52,108 nucleotides of DNA from an uncultured Clostridia bacterium (GTDB taxonomy: Bacteria; Bacillota; Clostridia; Christensenellales; Borkfalkiaceae), in the NCBI GenBank assembly GCA_944327465.1, contig CALVHH010000012.1:1-52108 (forward strand). Direction: 5' to 3'. The translations under genes were made by a program, and so were the position numbers. Under the pieces are notes generated by a model. That model made no database searches and was not told where the DNA came from. It saw nothing but the letters and a program-made list of their open reading frames with translations. How positions within the stretch are numbered: the first letter of the stretch is position 1; each line of letters opens with the position of its first letter. Below, piece by piece: positions 15,722-23,360 of the stretch.

Positions 15722-16452
15722 GTTATGCTGCGCCTGTCTATCCTCGCCGCGGCTACGGTTATATAGTTCTTTTCGTCCAGCCCAAGCTCGTTGAAGCGCG
15801 CCGACAGCGCCTCTATCGCCTTTGCGGGCGAGCGCTCCTTCTTGTCGTACGCCGCCTTTACGAACGCCGTCAGCATGCCCGCAGAAATGCCCTTGCCCGA
15901 AACGTCGGCAATGACCCCGCACGCCGAATCGCCCACGGCGTAAATTTCGGGCAGGTCGCCGCCTATGTCGCGGCAGGGGATGTACATGTAGGAATATCTC
16001 TTGCCCGCCACCCATTTTCCCGCGGGCAGCAGCTTTTGCTGAATGTTTTTTGCGCTCATCAGCTCGCCTGCTATCTCGGTCTGCAGCGCGTCGTCTATCA
16101 CTCCCATGCACAGCCCGTCGCCCACAGGCTTTACGGTCAGCACGAACGAAAGCTCCCTTTCGCCGTCCTCGCCGCGCACGCGTGCGCTCACCCGCTGCAT
16201 GTTCGGTCTTGCCGAATACAGCGCGTCTTCAAAGGCGTGCACCAACGAGCAGTTCTTTACGCAGTCGCCGAAGCCGCACCTCTTCACGTCGCCGGTGCAG
16301 CCGGTCACCTTGCCCAGGCTGCCCTTGCCCGCCGCGGCGGGGAACAGCGCCCTGAACGCCGCGTTGGTGTATACGACTTTTAAGTTTTTGTCGGTCACTG
16401 CCAGACCGGAAGGCATGCCGTCCAAAAGCCGCCTGTAATATTTTTCTATCAT
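15382..16452 (-). CDS. PAS-domain PP2C (SpoIIE/RsbU-type) serine phosphatase with Cys cluster
   Basis: A 356-residue cytoplasmic protein: PAS domain (about 1-120) and SpoIIE phosphatase domain (about 150-356). Phosphatase metal-binding motifs are CRDIGGD, ADVSGKGISAGM, LLTDGVTE and NDDITAIAF. The PAS part has four cysteines, C52, C59, C64 and C68, in a short loop (C-x6-C-x4-C-x3-C), suitable for an Fe-S cluster or zinc. Proteins of this class dephosphorylate anti-anti-sigma factors in partner-switching systems; some clostridial relatives are associated with hydrogenases. No anti-sigma gene is next to it. It follows the lipid kinase gene by 40 bases and is likely co-transcribed. Confidence 0.85.
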   Translation of the reverse strand: MIEKYYRRLLDGMPSGLAVTDKNLKVVYTNAAFRALFPAAAGKGSLGKVTGCTGDVKRCGFGDCVKNCSLVHAFEDALYSARPNMQRVSARVRGEDGERELSFVLTVKPVGDGLCMGVIDDALQTEIAGELMSAKNIQQKLLPAGKWVAGKRYSYMYIPCRDIGGDLPEIYAVGDSACGVIADVSGKGISAGMLTAFVKAAYDKKERSPAKAIEALSARFNELGLDEKNYITVAAARIDRRSITYSMAGHNVPILLKSGGGITRIMLNSPPVSNWFEDPKYFEDTIPYKKGDILALLTDGVTECRNAAGEMFGVDGAMRTLSFARTAEEFIKNLESNLRSFCPALNDDITAIAFDL

Positions 16453-16492
16453 CTTTCAAAGCGTCCCGCGCCCGGGCGGCTGCGGCGTTCCG

Positions 16493-17392
16493 TCAGTCCC
16501 TGTGCGGCAGATAAAATCTGAGTTTGTTCTGCACTATCTTTGCCGAAATGCTTTCGCACTTTTCAAGGTCGTATAGCTCGCCCTCTGCCTGAATGGTCAT
16601 GCTTTCGCTCTCGGGGTAGATGACCGCCTGCTTGCAGCGCACCTTGGTCACCTCTTTTATGCCGTCAAGCTTGCCCAAAACAAGCTTTGCAAACGCCACT
16701 ATCGTCTTGAACAGCGACAGGTAGTCGACTATCAAAAAGTCCATGTATCCGTCGTCCACTTCGGCTTGGGGAAAAAGCTTTATGCCGCCGCCTATCTGCC
16801 TGCCGTTGCCCAGGCAGGCAATCAGCCCGTTGTAATTCTTTCTTTCGCCGCCGTCCACTTCAACGGCGAATTTTTTTGCCTTGTATGTAAATACGCTCTT
16901 TAAAAACCCGTAAAAATATTTGCTCTTGCCCTTGTGATTGCCCGCATATGTGCGCTTTAAAACGTCCACGTCCATGCCGCAGCCCACGGCGTTTATCGAG
17001 CGCAGCCCGTGCGTCAGCTCGATGTAGTCAATGAACATCGGCGAACAAAAGGCTATTATCTGCGCGGCGTATTTTGGGTTGTTTTCGGGTATGCCCACCG
17101 CGGTGGCAAAGTCGTTGCCGCTGCCTACGGGTATGACGCCCAGCTTGCACCTTTCGGGGTATTTGACGCCGTTGAGCACCTCGTGCAGCGTGCCGTCGCC
17201 GCCCATGGCTATCAGCCTCACCTTTTCACCGCCGGCGGTCAGTTCCGCCGCTATCTTTGCTGCGTGACCTGCGTACTTGGTGGGGTGGATGGTGTATTGC
17301 TTGCCCGCCCTGTCGAACACCGACTTTACTATCTCTATGTCGTTGGCGTTCTGGCTCTTTATTCGCGTGGTATTGACTATTATGTGGTACAT
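16493..17392 (-). CDS. Diacylglycerol kinase family lipid kinase (DgkB/YegS type)
   Basis: This 299-residue protein has the DAGK catalytic signature GGDGTLHEVLNG and PVGSGNDFA in the N-terminal domain and a beta-sandwich C-terminal domain. Members phosphorylate diacylglycerol or related lipids at the inner membrane face, recycling DAG produced by lipoteichoic acid synthesis in Firmicutes. The SD GAGGGGAAA is 12 bases before the ATG. It is the first gene of a two-gene unit with the PAS-PP2C phosphatase. The exact lipid acceptor is not determined by sequence. Confidence 0.88.
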   Translation of the reverse strand: MYHIIVNTTRIKSQNANDIEIVKSVFDRAGKQYTIHPTKYAGHAAKIAAELTAGGEKVRLIAMGGDGTLHEVLNGVKYPERCKLGVIPVGSGNDFATAVGIPENNPKYAAQIIAFCSPMFIDYIELTHGLRSINAVGCGMDVDVLKRTYAGNHKGKSKYFYGFLKSVFTYKAKKFAVEVDGGERKNYNGLIACLGNGRQIGGGIKLFPQAEVDDGYMDFLIVDYLSLFKTIVAFAKLVLGKLDGIKEVTKVRCKQAVIYPESESMTIQAEGELYDLEKCESISAKIVQNKLRFYLPHRD

Positions 17393-17475
17393 TTGGCTTT
17401 TGTTTCCCCTCGGGTGCGCTTATGCGCCCGCCTTTACCGTGTGTTTACAAGTATTATACAATATTATCTTATCAA

Positions 17476-17504
17476 TTGCAAACAAAATAAAAAAGTGCTA
17501 CAAT
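17476..17504 (+). promoter_or_regulatory. Promoter of the nucleotidyltransferase gene (leaderless arrangement)
   Basis: TTGCAA, 17-bp spacer ending TGC, TACAAT. Nine A/T-rich bases without any ribosome site separate it from the ATG at 17514, giving a 5' leader of about 0-3 bases. Confidence 0.75.
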
Positions 17505-17513
17505 TAAAACATA

Positions 17514-18746
17514 ATGAAAGACATAATTCCCGAACAACTTTCAAGCCTTGCGCAGGTCTTTCCCGTGCCGCTGTACGCGGTGGGGGGAGCGGTGCGCGAT
17601 CATATCGCAGGGCTCAAGCCTCTGCGCGGGCGCGACTGGGATATCTGCGCTCCGCTGCCGCCCGAAGCGGCAAAGGCGGCTGCCGCTTCGGGCGGCTTTT
17701 CGGTGGAGGCGGAATATCCTTTGACGTGCAGCCTCGTGCTGCGCTGCGAAGGGCTGCGCTTTCAGTTCACGTCCTTCCGCACGGACAGCTACGGCGCGGG
17801 CGGACATTCGCCCGCAAGCGTCAGATTGACCGATGATATCCGCCTCGACGCCGCGCGCAGGGACTTTAAGTGCAACGCCGTATACTACGACATATTGCGC
17901 GGGCAATATGCAGACCCGCTGAACGGCAGGGCGGATATATCCGACCGCCTGCTTTCGCCCTGCGCCCCGCCCGAGGCGCTCTTTGCTGACGACCCCGTGC
18001 GCATACTGCGCATGGCAAGGCTGTGCGGCGAACTCGGCTTTTCGCCGTCCGCCGACTGCCTGCCCGCCGCCCGCGGGGCGGCGGGCAGGCTCAAACATAT
18101 CTCCCGCGCATGGGTATACAAAGAGCTTTCGGGCATGCTCTCCGCCGATGAAAAGTACGGCGTGGCGGGCGGCTGCGCAAGGGCGTTGGGCATTCTCTGC
18201 GACGTCGGCGCCATGCCGTATCTGTTCAACGGGCTTTCGGGCGATGCGTTGGACGCCGCCGTCCGCGCCGCTTCGGCGGCGCCCGCAGGGCTCAGGCTCG
18301 CCGCGCTCATCGCCCCGCTCGGCGCGGAGGAAGCGGGGAATGCTCTTGCGGGCATGCCCATGCCCGCCCGCGTGCGCGAACGCACCCTGCGCCTCATCGC
18401 GCTCGCCGAATGCGGCGACGGCGGCAGCGTGCGCACCTTTTTGCAGCGCTGCGGCGGCGACGCGCCCGACGTAGTCGATCTCGCCTCGGCGCTCTCGCTC
18501 AGTCGCGCCGAGGAGTGGAGGGAGGAGCTTGCCGCAATGCGGGCTGCGGGCGTGCCGTTCGGCATTTCCCGGCTCGCTGTCGGCGGCGGCGACCTCGCCG
18601 CCGCGGGCGTGCCTGCCGCAAGCATAGGCGCCGCCCTCGCCCATCTTCTAAAAGAGTGTGCGGCGCAGCCCTCTTTAAACGAGCGAGATACGCTCATCGC
18701 GCTCGCCGTGCGTCGCTTCGCGGGCGGTAAGGACGGCGTAAAATAG
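17514..18746 (+). CDS. cca: tRNA nucleotidyltransferase / poly(A) polymerase family protein
   Basis: A 410-residue class II nucleotidyltransferase: VGGAVRD (residues 23-29), catalytic Asp pair in RGRDWDICA (D41, D43), RRDFKCNAVYYDI and the DDPVRILRMARL helix. These are the head and neck signatures of CCA-adding enzymes and poly(A) polymerases. CCA addition repairs or completes tRNA 3' ends; both tRNAs in this window already encode CCA, so a repair role is plausible. The C-terminal body is divergent, Ala-rich and lacks an HD domain. Bacterial CCA enzyme and PAP I cannot be separated with certainty here. Confidence 0.82.
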   Translation: MKDIIPEQLSSLAQVFPVPLYAVGGAVRDHIAGLKPLRGRDWDICAPLPPEAAKAAAASGGFSVEAEYPLTCSLVLRCEGLRFQFTSFRTDSYGAGGHSPASVRLTDDIRLDAARRDFKCNAVYYDILRGQYADPLNGRADISDRLLSPCAPPEALFADDPVRILRMARLCGELGFSPSADCLPAARGAAGRLKHISRAWVYKELSGMLSADEKYGVAGGCARALGILCDVGAMPYLFNGLSGDALDAAVRAASAAPAGLRLAALIAPLGAEEAGNALAGMPMPARVRERTLRLIALAECGDGGSVRTFLQRCGGDAPDVVDLASALSLSRAEEWREELAAMRAAGVPFGISRLAVGGGDLAAAGVPAASIGAALAHLLKECAAQPSLNERDTLIALAVRRFAGGKDGVK

Positions 18747-18759
18747 CCCGTCAAAAAGG

Positions 18760-18788
18760 TTGACAATGCGCAAAAATTAATGTATTAT
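18760..18788 (+). promoter_or_regulatory. Promoter of the rpsF-ssb-rpsR operon
   Basis: TTGACA, 17-bp spacer, TATTAT, 14 bases after the preceding gene stop. A leader of about 115 bases follows. Confidence 0.8.
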
Positions 18789-18795
18789 AGTAGAG

Positions 18796-18905
18796 CTTGA
18801 AATATTGTCGGCGTGGGTCCACGCCCCGACGGCAGAGCAGTTTGCGGCTATGCCGCATACACCTTGCGCACCGCGCGTCGGTGCGCCGAATAAGTCCGGG
18901 AGGTG
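18796..18905 (+). promoter_or_regulatory. Structured 5' leader of rpsF (possible S6:S18 autoregulatory site)
   Basis: The leader holds hairpins such as GCGTGG-GTC-CACGC (near 18811-18825), TGCGGC-TAT-GCCGCA (near 18842-18856) and GCGCACC-GCGCGTC-GGTGCGC (near 18867-18888), followed by GGGAGGTG. Many bacteria have an S6:S18-binding leader at this position that represses translation when the proteins are in excess. I cannot confirm the exact consensus. Confidence 0.4.
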
Positions 18906-18911
18906 AATTAC

Positions 18912-19196
18912 ATGAAAACTTACGAGATGCTCTATGTCTTGGACAGCGCGCTCGCAGACGAAGCAAAGGATGCTTTCGATGCGAAGTTCTCCGCTATCGT
19001 CGCAGACTTCAACGGCAAGGTCGTTTCCACCGACAAGTGGGGCGTAAAGAAGTTGGCTTATCCCATAAAGTATAAGACCGACGGCTATTACGTGCTCATG
19101 ACCTTTGAAGCCGAAAGCGGCGCAGTGGCAGAACTTGACCGCGTTGCAGGCCTCTCTTCCGAAGTTTTAAGAAGAGTAATTACCGTAAAAGCGTAA
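18912..19196 (+). CDS. rpsF: 30S ribosomal protein S6
   Basis: A 94-residue protein with the S6 ferredoxin-like fold: N-terminal KTYEMLYVLD, central DKWGVKKLAYPIKYKTDGYYVLMTF and C-terminal SSEVLRRVITV. S6 binds S18 and the central domain of 16S rRNA in the small subunit. The ATG at 18912 stands 6 bases after GGGAGGTG; a GTG at 18903 overlaps that ribosome site and is less likely. First gene of rpsF-ssb-rpsR. Confidence 0.96.
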   Translation: MKTYEMLYVLDSALADEAKDAFDAKFSAIVADFNGKVVSTDKWGVKKLAYPIKYKTDGYYVLMTFEAESGAVAELDRVAGLSSEVLRRVITVKA

Positions 19197-19214
19197 ACAT
19201 TCAGGGAAAATCAA

Positions 19215-19646
19215 ATGAACAAAGTATTTCTTATAGGCAACCTTACCCGCGATCCCGAGCTCACCGAAACTTCTTCGGGCGTGGCCATCTGTCGCTTTTC
19301 AATAGCGGTCAACCGCAATTATACTACGGGCGGCGAACGCCAGACCGACTTTTTTAATTGCACGGCATGGCGCGGATTGGGCGAAAATGTTGCCAAGTAC
19401 GCAAAAAAGGGCAATAAAGTGGCGGTAATGGGCTCCATAGAGCTTCGCAACTACGAAGACAGCCAGGGCGTAAGGCGCACGGCAGTGGATATAAGCTGCA
19501 ACGACGTGGAATTTCTCACTCCCCGTTCGGCATCTTCCGCCGACTCCGGCTACGAAAGCGACTTCCCCGCGCCCCAGCAGCGCCAGGAGAGCAAGCGCAA
19601 GCCCAGCCTGCAGTCGTTCGATGACGACGGCGACATACCCTTCTGA
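19215..19646 (+). CDS. ssb: Single-stranded DNA-binding protein
   Basis: This 143-residue protein has an OB fold (MNKVFLIGNLTRDPEL, FSIAVNR, DFFNCTAWRGLGENVAKYAKKG, VAVMGSIELRNYED) and a Gln/Ser-rich tail ending in the acidic tip DDDGDIPF that recruits replication and repair partners. It coats single-stranded DNA as a tetramer. It sits between rpsF and rpsR in the order conserved in Firmicutes, 18 bases after rpsF. Confidence 0.97.
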   Translation: MNKVFLIGNLTRDPELTETSSGVAICRFSIAVNRNYTTGGERQTDFFNCTAWRGLGENVAKYAKKGNKVAVMGSIELRNYEDSQGVRRTAVDISCNDVEFLTPRSASSADSGYESDFPAPQQRQESKRKPSLQSFDDDGDIPF

Positions 19647-19683
19647 TCTTTTTTGCGCGTGACGAATAATAAGGAGATTCAAA

Positions 19684-19929
19684 ATGGAAGAAAAACCCGT
19701 AAAGAAGAGCTATAAAAAAATGCCCCGCAAAAAGGTATGCGTTTTCTGCCAGGAAAAGGTCGAAGTTATCGACTATAAGGACGTCAACCGCCTCAAGAAG
19801 TTCATCACCGAGTCGGGCAAGATGCTCCCCCGCCGCATGAGCGGTACCTGCGCAAAGCATCAAAGGGAACTTTCCAAGGCGATCAAGCGCGCCAGAGTGG
19901 CTGCGCTCCTGCCTTTCAAAGGTGAATAA
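19684..19929 (+). CDS. rpsR: 30S ribosomal protein S18
   Basis: An 81-residue basic protein with typical S18 motifs: [54 protein letters not shown]. The two visible Cys in VCVFC plus C in GTCAKHQ suggest a zinc-containing (C+) form. It is the last gene of the operon and is followed by a terminator; the SD is AAGGAG. Confidence 0.97.
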   Translation: MEEKPVKKSYKKMPRKKVCVFCQEKVEVIDYKDVNRLKKFITESGKMLPRRMSGTCAKHQRELSKAIKRARVAALLPFKGE

Positions 19930-19947
19930 TTATTAAATAAACTTATC

Positions 19948-19979
19948 AAAAAAGCCAACCCTTCAGGTTGGCTTTTTAT
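19948..19979 (+). terminator. Terminator of the rpsF operon
   Basis: Stem AGCCAACC/GGTTGGCT with loop CTTCA, extended by A/T pairs and ending in TTTTTATA: a classical intrinsic terminator. Confidence 0.92.
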
Positions 19980-20037
19980 ATACAATGCGCAGCTATTTTT
20001 ATGTTCGGTCAGGTGAAAATAAAAGAGGAGAAACCAC

Positions 20038-20325
20038 ATGTTTTTCAGACGCAGAAAAAATAAAGATGTCGTAAGGTACCCGTGCCCCTGCTGCGGCTAC
20101 CTTACATTCACGGAAGAGCCCGGCGACACATTCTACATCTGTCCCGTGTGCTTTTGGGAGGATGACGGCATGCAAGCTGATGATCCCGATCTTGAAAGCG
20201 GGGTAAACCGCGTTTCGTTGAATCAGGCAAAAATGAATTTTGCTCAATTCGGCGCTTGCGAGCGTGGGGTTGAAAAGTATACCCGCAAGCCCAAGCCCTG
20301 CGAAATTCCTAGCGGCAGACAATGA
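20038..20325 (+). CDS. CPCC family cysteine-rich (zinc-ribbon-like) protein
   Basis: This 95-residue protein has the CPCC-domain signature: YPCPCCGYLTF, then FYICPVCFWEDDG, two CxxC-type knuckles suited to zinc. It has an N-terminal RRRK basic patch and the ribosome site GAGGAGA 6 bases upstream. CPCC proteins are small, widespread and of unknown function, often in single-gene units. It lies between the rpsF terminator and a repeat cluster. Confidence 0.8.
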   Translation: MFFRRRKNKDVVRYPCPCCGYLTFTEEPGDTFYICPVCFWEDDGMQADDPDLESGVNRVSLNQAKMNFAQFGACERGVEKYTRKPKPCEIPSGRQ

Positions 20326-20382
20326 GCGGCGTTATATAATCCTATGATTATCGTTTGGGTTATTCGCCCTTTTCGTCCGCGC

Positions 20383-20580
20383 CGTCGGTCGAAATGACAG
20401 ATAAAGATTATGCGAGCGGCGAGATTTTCTCGCCGCTCGCCTTTCCCCCACCGTCATCTTGAGCGGAGTGGCGGCAGGCAATAGCCTGCCGCCACGAAGT
20501 CGAAAGATCTTGTTCGGTTATTGACCTGCTAGATACATTCGACTACGCAGGGCTTCACCCTGCTTCGCTCAGGATGACAT
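20383..20580. repeat. Dispersed palindromic repeats (family 1, divergent copies)
   Basis: The gap 20326-20592 holds no gene. It contains CGGTCGAAATGACAG at 20386-20400, then CCGTCATCTTGAGCGGAGTGG paired across GGCAGGCAATAGCCTGCC with CACGAAGTCGAAAGATC (20451-20509), and a third unit GATACATTCGACTACGC with GCTTCGCTCAGGATGACA (20531-20579). A hairpin GAGCGGCGAGA/TCTCGCCGCTC lies at 20414-20438. Confidence 0.75.
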
Positions 20581-20592
20581 ATTGGGGGCTTT

Positions 20593-21054
20593 TCATTTCG
20601 CAAAATATTCTCCCGTCAGATAGTCAGCCCATCTGTTTGCCTCAATTTCAAGGCTTCTGTCGCTCCTCTTATCGTCCTCTAAGAAGTACCATTGAAAGTA
20701 GTGCGTCAACTCGTGCACAATCGTATAGCACACGTCAAAGAACTGAGCATCGCTTTCAAAGTGCGCCGCCACGCATATGCGCGGATAGGTCTTGCGCTTG
20801 CAGTCGCCGTTGTCATAAAATATTCCAAAGTACTTGTGCCCGTCGTCGGGCGAGCGGAACTTTTCAACGTTGACCATGCAGACATAGACGCGTATGGGGA
20901 AGAAGTATGCCTTGCGCAAAAAATTGCAAAAATCAGTCAGTTTGCGTCTGTTTTCGGGGTCGAAACCGTCGTAAAATTTCAGCCTGAGGCCGCGCGCAGG
21001 GCAGTCGGAATATTCAGTTGAATATTTTCTTTCTATCCACATAGATATATTCAT
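20593..21054 (-). CDS. Putative zincin-type metalloprotein (HELTH motif)
   Basis: This 153-residue protein has VCYTIVHELTHYFQWYF, an HExxH zinc-hydrolase motif, followed about 20 residues later by LEIEANRWADYL, where a Glu could be the third zinc ligand as in gluzincins. The N-terminal half has no recognised domain. There is no signal peptide, so it would act in the cytoplasm. It follows the MFS gene by 11 bases and is probably co-transcribed. I chose the ATG at 21054; a TTG two codons earlier is possible, and the ribosome site is weak in either case. Peptidase activity is a guess from the motif. Confidence 0.6.
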   Translation of the reverse strand: MNISMWIERKYSTEYSDCPARGLRLKFYDGFDPENRRKLTDFCNFLRKAYFFPIRVYVCMVNVEKFRSPDDGHKYFGIFYDNGDCKRKTYPRICVAAHFESDAQFFDVCYTIVHELTHYFQWYFLEDDKRSDRSLEIEANRWADYLTGEYFAK

Positions 21055-21065
21055 GCACAAAATTA

Positions 21066-22406
21066 TCAGTCTTTATCCTCTGTTGCGGCAGCTTGCGCCA
21101 CGACCTCTGAAATCTCGAGGTTGGCGGCTTTGCCGTGCGCCCTTTCGTATTTTTTGATTTCAAGGTAGCCTATCACAAATATCACAAGTCCCACGCCGAT
21201 AAGGCAGGATATGGGTATTACGCCGTAGTTTGCGTTGTCGGTCGCGGCGGTGACTATGGCTACGAGCATGGTGCCCACAAACGAGGCGCCCTTGCCGAAT
21301 ATATCCATTATGCCGAAGAACTCGCCGCTCTTGTCCACGGGTATTATCTTTGCAAAGTACGAGCGCGAAAGCGCCTGCACGCCGCCCTGCAGCAGCCCCA
21401 CGCACACCGCCAACAGCCAGAACTGCCACGCCTGAGTCAGCCATATGGCGAATATCGCAATGCCCAGATAGCCGGCTATGAACACCATTATCAGCTTGTC
21501 GTTATCAAATTTTTTGGCGAGCATGCCCGAAATTATCGCGCAGGGGAAGGCGATTATCTGCGTCAAAAGCAGCGCCAGCACGAGCTGTATCTGGTCTATG
21601 CCGAGCGCGAGGCCATACGTAGTTGCAAGGTCTATCACGGTATAGACGCCGTCTATGTACAAAAAGAAGGCTATAAGGAATATGAGTATGCCCTTTTTGT
21701 TGGGGATGTTGTCCCTGAATACCGAAAACAGCCTTTTGAACGAGTTGCGTATCGCCTTGGGGCGGCGCTTTACAAAGTACCGCTGTTTAAAGCTCTTTGT
21801 CAGCGGCAGGGTGAAGCACAGCCACCATACGCCGTTGAGCGCAAATATTATTATGTAAGCTATAGCCGCGTCAAGCAGTTTGTACAGCGAAAGCGCGTAC
21901 AGCGCTATGCTTATAATGAAAGGTATGCAGCTGCCTATGTAGCCCCAGGCGTACCCGTGCGAAGATATCTTGTCGACGCGCTCCATGTCGGTCACGTCGG
22001 TCAGCATGCTGTCGTAGAACACGAGGCTTATGTTGTACGACATCCTCGTTATAACAAATACCGCCACGAACGCCGCAAGGGGCAGCGGCATGCCCAGCAG
22101 CACGCATCCGACTATGCCTATCAGCGCCGCGCCCAAAAACAGCGGCTTCTTCATGCCCTCACTGTCGGCAAACGTGCCTACTATGGGGCTTATGACCGCC
22201 ACGGCAAGCGTTATCACCGAAGTGACCGTCGACCAGAACGTCTGGTATTCGGTGTCGCTCATGCCCTCTTCGGCGCACAGCGCCTGAACTATTATAGGTA
22301 TGAACACCGAACACAGCAGCGTGAAAGCCGAGTTGCCCACGTCGTACATTATCCACTTCTTTTCAATGGGCGTAAAGTCGCTCTTTTTTTTAACTTTGGT
22401 ATGCAT
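21066..22406 (-). CDS. UMF1-family MFS transporter (Atg22-like)
   Basis: A 446-residue integral membrane protein with about 12 hydrophobic segments. The N-terminal KKWIMYDVGNSAF and the following gap before TM2 are typical of the UMF1/Atg22-like branch of the major facilitator superfamily; fungal Atg22 releases amino acids from vacuoles, but bacterial substrates are unknown. A conserved central loop with GALS-like LLQGGVQALSRSYFA is visible near residue 350. The ATG at 22406 is used because CGGAG is about 10 bases upstream. Middle gene of the three-gene unit with the phospholipase-like and HELTH proteins. Confidence 0.85.
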   Translation of the reverse strand: MHTKVKKKSDFTPIEKKWIMYDVGNSAFTLLCSVFIPIIVQALCAEEGMSDTEYQTFWSTVTSVITLAVAVISPIVGTFADSEGMKKPLFLGAALIGIVGCVLLGMPLPLAAFVAVFVITRMSYNISLVFYDSMLTDVTDMERVDKISSHGYAWGYIGSCIPFIISIALYALSLYKLLDAAIAYIIIFALNGVWWLCFTLPLTKSFKQRYFVKRRPKAIRNSFKRLFSVFRDNIPNKKGILIFLIAFFLYIDGVYTVIDLATTYGLALGIDQIQLVLALLLTQIIAFPCAIISGMLAKKFDNDKLIMVFIAGYLGIAIFAIWLTQAWQFWLLAVCVGLLQGGVQALSRSYFAKIIPVDKSGEFFGIMDIFGKGASFVGTMLVAIVTAATDNANYGVIPISCLIGVGLVIFVIGYLEIKKYERAHGKAANLEISEVVAQAAATEDKD

Positions 22407-22444
22407 ATGCCATTGTCTCCGTGCGCCCGCGGGCGGGCAAAAAA

Positions 22445-23218
22445 TCATTCGTAGTTTCTATTGAACCTTGCGCACAGCTCACCGCCGCCGAGCGTGTTCA
22501 TGTAGTCTTCGGCAAGCAGCTTTGCCGTGCCGAGCGCCTCATCGTACAGCTTTTTCATTGCCGCGTTGCTCTCGGCGCATGCGGGGTCGGGCAGTTTGGT
22601 CATGACCTGGTCGGGCAGCTCGCCGCCCACCAGCTTCAATACGCCGCGCACTATGCCCCGCTTAACGGCGTTGGGGCAGACGAACAGGTTGCATATCGTG
22701 CGCATGTCCATCATCGAGCGCTCTATTTCGCGCGGGGAGAGGTCAAAAAAGGGCGCTATCACTTGCGCGATCGCCTTTCGCGGCGATATGTGCCCGCACA
22801 GCCGCTGCTTTACGGCGTTTTTGCCGTCGGCTTCCAGCAGGCTGCGGTCGAATTCCACCTCGAGCTTGGTATGGGATATGCCCGCCGCTTTTCGCCGGCT
22901 CTCAACGTAGCCGTGGCAGGTGCTGTCCAGCGCAAAGTGAGTGATAAACCCCATAGTATATGCCAGCGAAGGCTGCCCGCCCTTTTTCACGAGCTCCTTT
23001 GTGCGCTCAAAAAAGGGCGCGGCGCTTCTTTCGTGCATGGCGTAGCCCAGCCTGTTGACGGCGTTGCTCTTTATCGCCTTGTAGTAAAATAGTATGTCCG
23101 GTCCGTGGCAGCCTGCAAAATACAGCGCCGCGTTTTCGTCCGCCGCCTGCCTCGCCTCTCGTGGCAGCAGCGGCAGCACCTCGCCTGCAAATCTGAAATG
23201 TGCGTATGTAGAAGGCAT
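22445..23218 (-). CDS. Zinc-dependent phospholipase C family protein
   Basis: A 257-residue protein with conserved His/Asp motifs of the zinc-dependent phospholipase C / S1-P1 nuclease fold: MPSTYAHFRFAGEVL, GCHGPDILFYY, GFITHFALDSTCHGYVE and HTKLEVEFD. The N-terminal methionine start corresponds to mature-like members without a signal peptide, which are common in Clostridia and annotated as zinc-dependent PLC; their substrate is untested. The ATG at 23218 follows AAGGAG by 12 bases. It is the first gene of the unit phospholipase-MFS-HELTH, with 38 bases to the transporter. Confidence 0.8.
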   Translation of the reverse strand: MPSTYAHFRFAGEVLPLLPREARQAADENAALYFAGCHGPDILFYYKAIKSNAVNRLGYAMHERSAAPFFERTKELVKKGGQPSLAYTMGFITHFALDSTCHGYVESRRKAAGISHTKLEVEFDRSLLEADGKNAVKQRLCGHISPRKAIAQVIAPFFDLSPREIERSMMDMRTICNLFVCPNAVKRGIVRGVLKLVGGELPDQVMTKLPDPACAESNAAMKKLYDEALGTAKLLAEDYMNTLGGGELCARFNRNYE

Positions 23219-23295
23219 TGTCTTTAAAACTCCTTGTACCATTATACATCATAGATGTAAAAAAGTCCGCTAAAATGTTTAATAAAGTTGTAAAA

Positions 23296-23333
23296 AATTT
23301 TTGCGGGGCGGCGACCACAGGTCGCCGCCCCGC
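23296..23333 (-). terminator. Terminator of the ilv-leu-yggS operon
   Basis: Stem GCGGGGCGGCGAC/GTCGCCGCCCCGC (23303-23333); on the minus strand it is followed by AAAAATTTTTTAC, giving a U-tract after yggS. Confidence 0.8.
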
Positions 23334-23360
23334 AAAAGCGCATCTGCGCATTGAGCGCGC

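Noticed and set aside
21135-22454. 439-residue ORF antisense to the UMF1 transporter
   Set aside because: A stop-poor shadow frame of a GC-rich gene; Tyr/Arg/His-rich composition without domains. The same holds for 27880-29046 and 40050-40949.
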